From Betaproteobacteria bacterium (GTDB lineage: Bacteria > Pseudomonadota > Gammaproteobacteria > Burkholderiales > Methylophilaceae), in assembly GCA_016867975.1 (NCBI GenBank), contig VGIC01000013.1, positions 1 to 45,944 on the forward strand: a stretch of DNA of 45,944 bases, read 5' to 3'. The translations under genes were made by a program, and so were the position numbers. The notes under the pieces are model-generated. The model did no database searches and was not told the origin of the DNA. It was given only the letters and a program-made list of their open reading frames with translations. Within the stretch, counting starts at the first letter, position 1. Each line of letters starts with the position of its first letter. Of this stretch, positions 36,789 to 45,396 are shown piece by piece.

Positions 36789-38156
36789 ATGCAGCTGACA
36801 TTTCTAGGTGCCGTAGGCACGGTGACCGGCTCTAAATATCTGCTTAAAAGTGGAGATAAACGTATTCTGGTAGATTGCGGTTTATTTCAGGGACTTAAGC
36901 AGTTGCGTCTTAGAAACTGGGAAAAACTACCTTTTAAGCCCAGTGAGATTGATGCGGTAGTGCTGACGCACGCACATATCGACCATAGCGGCTATCTGCC
37001 GTTACTGGTAAAAAATGGCTTTGCAGGCAGAGTTTACTGTACCGAGGCGACACGTGATTTGTGCGAGGTACTGTTGCCGGATGCTGCGCATTTGCAGGAA
37101 GAAGAATCTGAGTATGCCAATCGTCACGGATTTTCCAAACATCATCCAGCATTGCCGCTCTATACGCGTGAGGATGCGCTAAAAGCACTGGCGCTATTGA
37201 TTGCGGTGGATTATGAGCAGGAGGTGTATTTGGACGATAATCTGACGCTCAGATTTTTCCCCAATGGACATATACTGGGTTCGGCATTTGTACGCATACA
37301 TAACAAAAAAACATCGGTACTGTTTTCAGGCGATCTCGGTCGCTCGAATGATATTTTGATGAAACCGCCCGCAGCCATCAGATCAACTGATTATTTGTTG
37401 ATAGAGTCTACCTACGGCAACCGCCTGCATGAGAAAGATGATCCGCAAGCAAAACTGGCCGCCATTATCAATAAAACAGTCAAACGCAAAGGCGTAGTGG
37501 TGATTCCGGTATTTGCTGTCGGCAGAGCGCAGGAGTTGTTGTACTACATTAATTTGCTCAAGTCCTCAGGGGCAATCGCCCAGGATATTCCCGTGTATTT
37601 GAACAGCCCGATGGCCGTGGATGCGACAGAGATATTCATACATCACCGCAAAGAGCATCGGCTATCACCAGAGCAGTGCAGGGCGATGAGTCGCACCGCG
37701 CATATGGTCAATAGTGTGGAAGAGTCCAAAGCCCTCAACGATAAAAAAGGCCCGATGATTATTCTGTCTGCCAGCGGCATGGCATCAGGCGGGCGCGTGG
37801 TACATCACCTGAAAGCATTTGCACCGCACGCCAACAACACCATACTGTTTGTTGGCTTTCAGGCAGCCGGTACACGCGGTGCAGCGATGCTAGATGGCGC
37901 TGAAAGCATCAAGATCCATGGTGAATATGTGCCGGTAAATGCAGAAGTGCAGTTCGTATCTAATCTTTCTGCTCACGCGGATTATGCCGAGATACTGGAT
38001 TGGCTCGGTGGCTGTGAAGTGGCCCCTAAGAAAACGTTTATTGTGCATGGCGAACCAGTCGCGGCGGATGCCATGCGTCGCCATATCGTAGAAAAATTAC
38101 ATTGGCAGGTAGACATTCCAGAATATCTAGCGACGGTGAGTCTCGATGAGTATTAA
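36789..38156 (+). CDS. MBL-fold beta-CASP nuclease (RNA-processing exonuclease-like)
   Basis: A 455-aa metallo-beta-lactamase-fold nuclease of the CPSF/beta-CASP group. The metal-binding motif HAHIDHSG lies at residues 61-68; further motifs are GHILGSAF, FSGDLGR, LIESTYGNR, the beta-CASP insert with VFAVGRAQELLYY and NSPMAVDATE, and the C-terminal RMMBL part with SNLSAHADYAEILDW and FIVHGEP. Such proteins cut RNA endo- or exonucleolytically; bacterial members of this length (YhaM-unrelated, CPSF73-like) are poorly characterised. GGGAG precedes the start. It is probably independent of its neighbours. Confidence 0.92.
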   Translation: MQLTFLGAVGTVTGSKYLLKSGDKRILVDCGLFQGLKQLRLRNWEKLPFKPSEIDAVVLTHAHIDHSGYLPLLVKNGFAGRVYCTEATRDLCEVLLPDAAHLQEEESEYANRHGFSKHHPALPLYTREDALKALALLIAVDYEQEVYLDDNLTLRFFPNGHILGSAFVRIHNKKTSVLFSGDLGRSNDILMKPPAAIRSTDYLLIESTYGNRLHEKDDPQAKLAAIINKTVKRKGVVVIPVFAVGRAQELLYYINLLKSSGAIAQDIPVYLNSPMAVDATEIFIHHRKEHRLSPEQCRAMSRTAHMVNSVEESKALNDKKGPMIILSASGMASGGRVVHHLKAFAPHANNTILFVGFQAAGTRGAAMLDGAESIKIHGEYVPVNAEVQFVSNLSAHADYAEILDWLGGCEVAPKKTFIVHGEPVAADAMRRHIVEKLHWQVDIPEYLATVSLDEY

Positions 38157-38167
38157 GGTGACTTTAT

Positions 38168-38251
38168 CCTAGAAAAAGCAGTTGAGAATAATATCAATCA
38201 CCGCAATCCCTTTACATGCGAATCATGCGCTTGAGCGCATATATTCCACGG
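38168..38251. repeat. Remnant of fused repeat elements
   Basis: CCTAGAAAAAGCAGTTGA at 38168-38185 is identical to the left end of element E (44306-44323). Then 38220-38251 matches 30 of 32 bases of the palindromic block of element A (7797-7828) in reverse complement, including ATGCGCTT.AGCGCAT. No right-hand terminal repeat was found. The rest of the 195-bp gap holds a CTCCCGCAGGGAG hairpin near 38283-38296, a common type of intergenic repeat. This looks like a truncated composite element. Confidence 0.6.
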
Positions 38252-38351
38252 GGAAGCCAATGACTAGCTCATTCCCAGATTGCCTCCCGCAGGGAGAGGG
38301 TGAGAAAACCTTACTTAACTTAGTTTAGGCTTCATAACCTGCTGTTTTAAC

Positions 38352-38672
38352 TTATTTTTTTAGTCTCAGTGACGGTAAACCGTGTTGTTGCCTAGCACGA
38401 TTGCAGGCCTCTGTGCCCGCGTCAAATTCACGACAAGTGCTGGAACGCTGCTCATAGATATTACAACTGACTGCACGTCCTACTTCACCCAGCAGGGCAA
38501 CGCAGCGGGATGGTTTACGCTCAGTGCCCCTCATGCACACTAAATAAGGACTGATTGCTGTCGTAAGCGCATGCGGCACTCTTCCCTGCGGATGCGCATC
38601 TGTTTCTGCCCAATAAAAAGAAACCCGGAACGTTTCACAGCACGCACCACAGTCTAAGCACACGTCTGACAT
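38352..38672 (-). CDS. YkgJ-family cysteine-cluster protein
   Basis: A small 106-aa protein of the YkgJ type. It has a CxxCxxCC cluster at C5, C8, C11 and C12, a central LVCMRGTE.KPSRCVAL segment, and CNIYEQRSSTCREFD near residue 75. These cysteines are thought to bind an iron-sulfur cluster or zinc. No function is established for this subfamily. It converges with the beta-CASP nuclease gene and has its own upstream region shared with the tRNA-Arg promoter side. Confidence 0.85.
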   Translation of the reverse strand: MSDVCLDCGACCETFRVSFYWAETDAHPQGRVPHALTTAISPYLVCMRGTERKPSRCVALLGEVGRAVSCNIYEQRSSTCREFDAGTEACNRARQQHGLPSLRLKK

Positions 38673-38791
38673 CAGAATATACGCAAAATAAACGGTTCAG
38701 TAAAAACACCCAAGAAATGCGGTAATCAATAGCGTTACATGACTAAATGCTTCCTCAGATAACGATAAAAAAGATAAAATACCGCCTGGCT

Positions 38792-38867
38792 GTCTCCGTG
38801 GTGAAATTGGATATCACCGGCCCCTCCTAAGGGTCAGTTACAGGTTCGATTCCTGTCGGGGACACCA
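38792..38867 (+). tRNA. tRNA-Arg (anticodon CCT)
   Basis: A 76-nt cloverleaf with encoded CCA. Acceptor GTCTCCG pairs with CGGGGAC (one T-G wobble), D-arm GTGAAATTGGATATCAC, anticodon stem GGCCC/GGGTC with loop CTCCTAA (anticodon CCT, codon AGG), T-arm ACAGG-TTCGATT-CCTGT and discriminator A. It closely resembles E. coli tRNA-Arg(CCT). A -10-like TAAAAT lies at 38775-38780. No integrase gene follows, so although tRNA 3' ends are common integration sites, none is occupied here. Confidence 0.97.
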
Positions 38868-38896
38868 TCCAGACACGTCCCCTTATACTCGCATCC

Positions 38897-38919
38897 TATT
38901 GATTCTTGCCGAATCAATA
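38897..38919 (+). terminator. Hairpin downstream of tRNA-Arg
   Basis: TATTGATTC (38897-38905) and GAATCAATA (38911-38919) form a perfect 9-bp stem with loop TTGCC, 29 bases after the tRNA. There is no T-run, so its strength as a terminator is uncertain. The 284-bp gap up to the uup stop holds nothing else recognisable. Confidence 0.45.
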
Positions 38920-39151
38920 AAATTAGTTACACATTTTAGGCAATATATCCTAACCCCACTCCCTAAATAAAGCGTTTTTTAACAGGTCGTGCGGAAATTA
39001 GATGTGCATAAAATCATGGTTCTCGCGTTACACATTAACTTATATCAAGAAAATCAAAACAAAAGGCATTCAAGTATGCGTTTTTCCATACATCAAGCGA
39101 CACATAGCGGTGGTTTATATTATTTTCAACGACGTTTTCTAGGATGAGCGA

Positions 39152-41059
39152 TCACTGATGTCTGTTATCGAGCGCTTCCCAGCGTAGCAGGCAGGTTTCG
39201 ATTTCCTGATCAATCTCGGTTAGTCGGGATTGTAATTTTTTCACCCTTTCCGGATCGCTACGATAGAGATTGGCATCGGACAGCGTCAAATTGATTTCAG
39301 TTTGTTCCGCCTCCAGTTTTTCAATTTGTTGTGGCAGGGTTTCCAGCTCTTTCAGTTCTTTAAAGCTGAGTTTGTTGGCGGCGCTTTTTGCCGGAGTCTC
39401 TTTTGTGGGGGCTTTGCTAGTGTCAGTTTTTATTTTGGCGGATTTTTCGGCTTCACGCTGTTGTGTAAAACGTTGCCAGTCGTCATAACCGCCACCAAAT
39501 TCGGTTAAAACACCATTGCCTTCAAAGGCAATCACTTGGGTCACGGTATTTTCTAAAAAGGCGCGATCATGGCTCACCAAAAACAGCGTACCGCTAAAGT
39601 CTTGCAGCAGATTTTCCAATAACTCCAGGGTGTCAATGTCTAGGTCGTTGGTCGGTTCGTCCAGTACTAATATATTGGCAGGGCGGGCAAACAGCCGTGC
39701 CAGTAGCAGGCGATTACGCTCGCCGCCCGAGAGGGATTTGACGGGAGAACGTGAGCGCTGTGGCGGGAAAAGAAAATCTTCCAGATAGCTGATGACGTGT
39801 TTGCGCTCATCCCCGATTTGTACATAATCCGAGCCAGGGCTAATGGTGTCGGCTAGGGTAGCTTCTTCGTTGAGCTGTTCACGCATCTGGTCGAAATAGG
39901 CCACGCTTTGCTTGGTGCCGCGCTCAATCTTTCCACTGTCGGGTTCAATGTCGCCTAAAATCAGCTTGAGCAGGGTGGTTTTGCCAATGCCGTTGGGGCC
40001 GAGTAAACCAATCTTGTCACCACGCAGGATACGTGTGCGGAAGTGCTTGATGAGTACTTTGTCACCATAGGCCTTGCTGACATTTTCCAGCGCTGCAATC
40101 AATTTTCCGCTACGCTCACCGGCGTCAATGTTCAGCTTGACATTGCCTTGACGCTCACGCCGTGCTGCGCGCTCAAGGCGTAGTGCTTCCAATCTGCGTA
40201 CCCGACCTTCGTTGCGCGTGCGGCGAGCCTTGATGCCTTGACGTATCCAGACTTCTTCTTGTGCCAGTACTTTGTCAAATTTGGCGGCATGTGTTTCTTC
40301 GACGGCCAGCAGTTCTTCTTTCTTGACTTGATATTGGCTGAAGTTGCCTACAAAGTCAGTGAGATGTCCTCGGTCAAGTTCAGTGATGCGTGTCGAGAGT
40401 TTGTCCAGAAAACGTCTGTCGTGGGTAATGAACAGCACACTGCCGTTAAAACCTAGCAACAGGTCTTCTAACCACTCAATCGCACTAAGGTCCAGGTGGT
40501 TGGTGGGTTCGTCCAATAACAACACTTCAGGCTCGGCTACCAGTGCGCGGGCTAAAGCGACGCGCTTGCGCCAGCCTCCTGACAGGGTGCTAATCAGGAT
40601 ATCTGCATCCAGATTTAATCGGCTCAGAACGGCCTCAACTCGTGACTGTGCTGCCCATCCATGCTGTGCATCCAGATCGTGTTGCAGTCCTTGCATCTTT
40701 TCCATGAGTTGTTCGACGTCCGCGTTCGGCATGCCCATATCATGGGTCACTTGGTGGTAATCCACCAGAATCTGTTGGAGGTCACCTAAGCCTTCTGCCA
40801 CCGCCTCGAATACTGTGTGATCTGAGGCCAACTCCGGCTCTTGAGGGACGTACACGATTCGCGCATTTGGCGCGCGCCATATGGTGCCATCATCGAGTTT
40901 GATTGTGCCGGCAATTGCTTTTAGCAGACTGGACTTGCCCGCCCCATTACGACCAATCAGTCCGACGCGTTCTCCGGCATCGAGCTGAAAATCTGCATGA
41001 TCGAGCAGGGCGTGGTGACCAAAGGCGAGGCAGGCGTTATTGAGGGTGATGTAGGGCAT
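39152..41059 (-). CDS. uup: ABC-F family ATPase Uup
   Basis: Soluble protein with two ABC ATPase domains and no membrane part. The first Walker A is GRNGAGKS at 36-43, with signature LSGGWRKRVALARAL and DEPTNHLD; the second is GPNGIGKTT with LSGGERNRLLLARL and DEPTNDLD. The charged inter-domain linker (about 240-310) is typical of ABC-F proteins. A C-terminal coiled coil (about 545-635, KELKELETLPQQIEKLEAEQ) is the DNA-binding tail that marks Uup rather than EttA. In E. coli, Uup affects transposon excision and ribosome work. At 635 aa it is of normal length. It is last in the ylqF-rep-uup group, 54 bp after rep. Confidence 0.93.
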   Translation of the reverse strand: MPYITLNNACLAFGHHALLDHADFQLDAGERVGLIGRNGAGKSSLLKAIAGTIKLDDGTIWRAPNARIVYVPQEPELASDHTVFEAVAEGLGDLQQILVDYHQVTHDMGMPNADVEQLMEKMQGLQHDLDAQHGWAAQSRVEAVLSRLNLDADILISTLSGGWRKRVALARALVAEPEVLLLDEPTNHLDLSAIEWLEDLLLGFNGSVLFITHDRRFLDKLSTRITELDRGHLTDFVGNFSQYQVKKEELLAVEETHAAKFDKVLAQEEVWIRQGIKARRTRNEGRVRRLEALRLERAARRERQGNVKLNIDAGERSGKLIAALENVSKAYGDKVLIKHFRTRILRGDKIGLLGPNGIGKTTLLKLILGDIEPDSGKIERGTKQSVAYFDQMREQLNEEATLADTISPGSDYVQIGDERKHVISYLEDFLFPPQRSRSPVKSLSGGERNRLLLARLFARPANILVLDEPTNDLDIDTLELLENLLQDFSGTLFLVSHDRAFLENTVTQVIAFEGNGVLTEFGGGYDDWQRFTQQREAEKSAKIKTDTSKAPTKETPAKSAANKLSFKELKELETLPQQIEKLEAEQTEINLTLSDANLYRSDPERVKKLQSRLTEIDQEIETCLLRWEALDNRHQ

Positions 41060-41113
41060 TGGTGACTTTCTTTATTTCCGTTTTTAAAAGACTTTTGTAA
41101 AGATTTCCGTAGG

Positions 41114-43162
41114 TTAATCTAAAACGGATTGATTCTTGCTCAGCATGGCCTTGATATTGGCCATTCTGGATTTACCAAAGTCTTTGCTGGCTTCCGAATC
41201 TTTGTTGAACGGGTTGCCAAAATGGCGTACGTCATCTTTAGGTATTTCGGCAATAAAGCGGCTGGGCTCGCACATTTCCATTTCACCGGCGCGTTTGCGT
41301 TTTTTACACCAAGAGATATTTAGTGATTTTTGTGCGCGGGTAATGCCGACATACATCAATCGCCGCTCTTCTTCAATCTTAGAGGGGTCGGCAGTGGCCA
41401 AATCTACACTTTCACGATGGGGGAGAATACCTTCTTCTACACCGATTAAAAACACATGACCAAACTCCAGACCTTTGGCGGCGTGTAGTGTAGAGAGTTT
41501 TACTGCGTCTGGTTCGCCATTTTCTCGGCCTTCCAGCATGCTCATCAGTGACACCATTTGCGTGAGTTCAAGCAGATTCTTACCGTTGTCCTCATTGCCA
41601 AATTCGGTGCTGGCTTCGCCTTTTTTGGTGAGCCAGTGGATGAAATCGAGCACATTGGTCCATTTAACTTCTGCTGCCCGCGGCTCTTCTGAGTCATACA
41701 AATAAGCTTCATATTGAATCGTAGCGAGTAAATCATTCAGCACGTCTCCAGCCGGGTCGCGCACAGATCTTTCCTGTAACTTGTTGATATATTGGCAGAA
41801 GTTGAGCAAATCTTCCAGTTGCTTATTGCCGATTTCATTTTGAAAGTCCGCTTCGTATGCGGCGGCGAACAGGGAGATTTTGTGCGTGCTGGCATATTCA
41901 CCCAAGCGCTCCAGGGTGGTGTTGCCTATGCCTTTTTTGGGGGTGGTGGCAGCGCGGATAAAGGCTGGGTCGTCATCTTCATTGAGAATCAGACGTAAAT
42001 AACTGATGAGGTCTTTGATTTCCGCTTTATCAAAGAACGATTGACCGCCAGATATGGTGTAGGGAATTTTATGATTGCGCAGATGCTCTTCTAGGATTCT
42101 AGCCTGATGATTGCCGCGGTACAGAATCGCATAGTCTTTGAAGTAGGTGCGGTTTTCGAATTTATGTGCTTGCAACTTCATGACCACACTTTCGGCTTCA
42201 TGCTCCTCGCTCTGCGCTGCCGTCACTTGAATCAGCTCCCCTGTGCCGTGTTCGCTCCACAGTTTCTTTTCGAATAATTTCGGGTTGTTGGCAATGACAT
42301 GGTTAGCTGTACGCAGAATGCGCACGGTAGAACGGTAGTTCTGTTCCAGTTTGATGACTTTGAGCTTGCTGAAATCTTCAGTCAGTTGGCGTAAGTTTTC
42401 CACATCGGCACCGCGCCAGCCGTAAATTGCCTGATCATCATCGCCTACGGCGGTGAATTGACCGCGCACACCCGTGAGCATCTTCACCAGTTTGTATTGG
42501 CAGGCATTGGTGTCCTGATACTCATCAATGAGCAGATATTGCAGTTTACGCTGCCATTTATTGAGCGCTTCTTCATGCCTTGCAAACAGTTCGACCGGTA
42601 GTTTGATCAGGTCATCAAAATCAACCGCTTGATAGGCTTTTAACGTCTGCTGATAAATCTGGTAAACCTTAGCCGCCGCATGGGTGAGCTCTTCCTCTGC
42701 CTGCGCTTTGGCTTGATCCGGATTGATAAAGGCGTTTTTCCAGTGAGAAATTTGCCATTGTGTCTTGCGCAGCAGTGGTTTGTCTGTGGTGGCGAGTACA
42801 TCAGCCAAGATCTTAAAACTGTCGGAAGAATCCAGAATAGAAAACTGCGGTTTATAACCGAGTAATGCCGCCTCTTGGCGTAGCATTTGCAAACCGAGTG
42901 AATGGAAAGTGGCAATGGTTAGCCCTTTGAGGTTCTTGCCTTGCATGAGTTTGGTGACACGCTCTTGCATTTCGAGCGCGGCTTTATTGGTGAAGGTGAT
43001 AGCGGCAATTTCTTTGGGTTGGTAACCCGCCTCGTCAATCAGATAGCTGATCTTCTGCGTGATAACGCGTGTTTTGCCACTGCCTGCACCAGCGAGTACC
43101 AATAAAGGACCGTCCAGATATTTAACTGCCTCGCGTTGAGGCGCATTCATTGAGTTAAGCAT
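41114..43162 (-). CDS. rep: ATP-dependent DNA helicase Rep
   Basis: Superfamily 1 3'-5' DNA helicase that helps replication forks past obstacles. The 682 aa are typical for Rep (UvrD is about 720). Motifs: Walker A AGAGSGKT with K30, AAITFTNKAALEM (Ia), LIDEYQDTN (II), VGDDDQAIYGWRGAD (III), EQNYRST (IV), LSTLHAAKGLEFGHVF (V) and EERRLMYVGITRAQ (VI). The start lies 9 bases after the ylqF stop; Met5 is an alternative. No ribosome site is clear for either, so translation may be coupled to ylqF. Confidence 0.94.
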   Translation of the reverse strand: MLNSMNAPQREAVKYLDGPLLVLAGAGSGKTRVITQKISYLIDEAGYQPKEIAAITFTNKAALEMQERVTKLMQGKNLKGLTIATFHSLGLQMLRQEAALLGYKPQFSILDSSDSFKILADVLATTDKPLLRKTQWQISHWKNAFINPDQAKAQAEEELTHAAAKVYQIYQQTLKAYQAVDFDDLIKLPVELFARHEEALNKWQRKLQYLLIDEYQDTNACQYKLVKMLTGVRGQFTAVGDDDQAIYGWRGADVENLRQLTEDFSKLKVIKLEQNYRSTVRILRTANHVIANNPKLFEKKLWSEHGTGELIQVTAAQSEEHEAESVVMKLQAHKFENRTYFKDYAILYRGNHQARILEEHLRNHKIPYTISGGQSFFDKAEIKDLISYLRLILNEDDDPAFIRAATTPKKGIGNTTLERLGEYASTHKISLFAAAYEADFQNEIGNKQLEDLLNFCQYINKLQERSVRDPAGDVLNDLLATIQYEAYLYDSEEPRAAEVKWTNVLDFIHWLTKKGEASTEFGNEDNGKNLLELTQMVSLMSMLEGRENGEPDAVKLSTLHAAKGLEFGHVFLIGVEEGILPHRESVDLATADPSKIEEERRLMYVGITRAQKSLNISWCKKRKRAGEMEMCEPSRFIAEIPKDDVRHFGNPFNKDSEASKDFGKSRMANIKAMLSKNQSVLD

Positions 43163-43171
43163 TGCGGAAAA

Positions 43172-44113
43172 CTATTGAGGTGTTTCAGAAGCGTTCACTA
43201 TGTCTGTGTCGCTTTCTGTAGGGTCGGTATCGTTAGGCTGGGTACTGGCCATCATTTCTTGTCTTGAGACTGGGGTCTCAAGACTCACGCGACCAATCGC
43301 ACCACTACGATAATCGGTCAAGAAGGCAATCGCTGTTTTTTCCATGTCCCACAGCCCATCATGGCGTTTATAGGAGCGGCGCTTAGCGATCGCTTCGAGC
43401 AGATCCACGCCATCCATTGTTGCGACGTTGAGTTGCATCGCTTCCAGTTTGTAACGTGTGTTCAATAAGGCAGGGTAGTGCTTGAGCAGATTGTCCGCTA
43501 GAAATGTGGCGACATCTTCATCGATTACCGCATTGCGACCAATGGCGTGACTGGCGGCCAGCATGTAGCCATCCGACTCGTAGGCAATTTTTGGCCACAT
43601 CATGCCGGGGGTATCGGTGATACTCATCGTGTCGTCAATATCAAAGCGCTGCTGGCTTTTAGTGACTGCTGGCTCATCGCCAACTTTGGCCACTCGCCGG
43701 TTGAGCAGGGCGTTCATTAGGGTAGATTTGCCCACGTTGGGAATGCCCATAATCATAATGCGCAAAGGCTTGAGGTGAGTGCCTCGATGCGGTGTGATTT
43801 TGCGACACAAGGCAGGGATTTTTTTAGCATCACCTGGCTTCTTGCACGACAGGGCAACCGCTTTGGTGTTGGGTTGTGCATTGAAGTGATTCAGCCAAGC
43901 CTGCGTAGTGGCAGGGTCGGCCAGATCGGCCTTGTTTAATATCTTGAGCTGGGGGCGTTGCCGGAACAGGCGCATCTCATCAATCATCGGATTATGGCTG
44001 GCAGCGGGCACACGAGCATCCAGCACCTCGATGACCATGTCGGTGAACTCCATGGTCTCTTCCGCTTTTTTGCGTGCTTGGGTCATATGACCCGGATACC
44101 ATTGAATTGCCAT
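43172..44113 (-). CDS. ylqF: Ribosome biogenesis GTPase YlqF/RbgA
   Basis: Circularly permuted GTPase of the YlqF/RbgA group, which assists maturation of the large ribosomal subunit. The 313 aa start MAIQWYPGHMTQARKKAEE. The permuted order is visible: G4 LNKADL (near residue 57) precedes G1 GIPNVGKST (near 123), then G3 DTPGMM (near 166). An RNA-binding C-terminal domain follows, then a Thr/Ser/Asp-rich tail. AGGAAG stands 8 bases before the start. It is first in the ylqF-rep-uup group. Confidence 0.93.
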   Translation of the reverse strand: MAIQWYPGHMTQARKKAEETMEFTDMVIEVLDARVPAASHNPMIDEMRLFRQRPQLKILNKADLADPATTQAWLNHFNAQPNTKAVALSCKKPGDAKKIPALCRKITPHRGTHLKPLRIMIMGIPNVGKSTLMNALLNRRVAKVGDEPAVTKSQQRFDIDDTMSITDTPGMMWPKIAYESDGYMLAASHAIGRNAVIDEDVATFLADNLLKHYPALLNTRYKLEAMQLNVATMDGVDLLEAIAKRRSYKRHDGLWDMEKTAIAFLTDYRSGAIGRVSLETPVSRQEMMASTQPNDTDPTESDTDIVNASETPQ

Positions 44114-44305
44114 TTATTTCACTTCCTCATCAATTCTGACTTTGTTGCCTGCGCCTAGTCGCCTCATCATCTTTCGATGATGATGAAGCGAAATGGATTA
44201 CATCTTGGCTCGCCCTCGTGTCTTTTTTGATTTTGAAACGGAGGTTCACTGAAGAGGCGTATTTTAGCATTGACCGATAAGATTCAAGTTTTTATCTGGG
44301 TTAAA

Positions 44306-44539
44306 CCTAGAAAAAGCAGTTGAACACATTGAGGGTGCGGTTTTTGGGGTGTATGGCAAGGCGAGATGAGGCAGCATGGTCGCCCCCTGCAACGAAGAGT
44401 AACGCAGTCAGACATCTCAAAAATCGTATCATCGATGTGAAAGCGCGCTCACCCACTGGGTGATTTGAGTTAAAGTTAAAATGTAGAAAGTGCATAAATG
44501 GCTGATAGCATCATTGAGCGTTTAACTGCTTTATCTAGG
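44306..44539. mobile_element. MITE-like inverted-repeat element E (234 bp)
   Basis: Terminal inverted repeats CCTAGAAAAAGCAGTT (44306-44321) and AACTGCTTTATCTAGG (44524-44539) differ at one base and extend weakly to about 20 bases. An exact 5-bp direct repeat TTAAA flanks it (44301-44305 and 44540-44544). The interior has no credible gene. The insertion ends 13 bases before the methyltransferase ATG and separates that gene from its original upstream sequence, where TTGACC and TATCTG remain at about 44272-44298. A CATCATC/GATGATG hairpin also lies near 44166-44182 in the same gap. No transposase is encoded. Confidence 0.8.
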
Positions 44540-44552
44540 TTAAAATACCCCC

Positions 44553-45380
44553 ATGACTAATATCCCTGAAATTCGCCCCAACCAATCCATTGAGCTACTC
44601 AAAGCGCTGCACATCCTGACGCGTGACGGCAAGCTCAATCAGGATAGTCGCCGCAAGCTCAAGCAGGTGTACCATCTGGTCAACTTTATCGAGCCATTGC
44701 TCGGTGATGTGCTCAAGCAGCACGCAAACCCCGTGCTAGTAGATCATGGTGCAGGGAAGTCCTATCTGGGCTTTATTTTATATGACTTGTTATTGAAGCA
44801 GTACACCACAGGAGAGGTGATAGGCATCGAAACGCGTACAGAGCTGGTCGAACGATCTAGACAACTTGCACAGCAGCTAGGATTTTCCCGCATGCGTTTT
44901 GAGCATCTCAGTGTAGAAGCGTCGATAGTCTCAGATGCGATTCCAGAGACCGTTGATATTGTCACCGCCTTGCATGCCTGTAATACCGCGACGGATGATG
45001 CGATACGTTTTGGCTTAAAAAAGCGTGCGAAATATATGGTATTGATACCGTGCTGCCAGGCAGAAGTGGCTGAGGTGATGCGACAACATAAGAATGAAAG
45101 TTTTGCTAAAACGCCATTGAGTGAGATTTGGCGCCATCCGATTCATACGCGTGAGTTCGGTAGTCAGATCACGAATGTCCTGCGTTGCTTGCAGTTAGAG
45201 GCGGCAGGTTACAGTTTAACCGTCACGGAACTGGTCGGCTGGGAGCATTCGATGAAAAATGAGCTCATCATCGCCAAATACACTGGTCAGCCACGTAAAA
45301 ACGCGAACGAGCGCATTGCCTCTATTTTGCAGGCACTGAATTTAGAATCGCTGCGTGAACGTTTTATGACAGCCATCTAA
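44553..45380 (+). CDS. Class I SAM-dependent methyltransferase
   Basis: A 275-aa predicted methyltransferase. The SAM-binding motif I is LVDHGAGKSYLGFILYDLLL (near residue 50), followed by VIGIETRTELVERS (acidic end of strand 2) and IVTALHACNTATDDAI (motif IV region). The later IPCCQAEVAEVMR has two adjacent cysteines. The pattern resembles the Methyltransf_32 group (GSTCD-like), whose substrates are unknown, possibly RNA. The ATG lies 13 bases after element E and has no Shine-Dalgarno sequence: the leader is TTAAAATACCCCC. A -10-like TAAAAT six bases before the ATG would allow a leaderless mRNA, but no -35 fits. Confidence 0.82.
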   Translation: MTNIPEIRPNQSIELLKALHILTRDGKLNQDSRRKLKQVYHLVNFIEPLLGDVLKQHANPVLVDHGAGKSYLGFILYDLLLKQYTTGEVIGIETRTELVERSRQLAQQLGFSRMRFEHLSVEASIVSDAIPETVDIVTALHACNTATDDAIRFGLKKRAKYMVLIPCCQAEVAEVMRQHKNESFAKTPLSEIWRHPIHTREFGSQITNVLRCLQLEAAGYSLTVTELVGWEHSMKNELIIAKYTGQPRKNANERIASILQALNLESLRERFMTAI

Positions 45381-45396
45381 CGGAAAGGAAAAAGCA

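Noticed and set aside
38868-39151. Possible integration site or island after tRNA-Arg
   Set aside because: No integrase, no repeat of the tRNA 3' end and ordinary genes follow; there is no sign of an inserted island.
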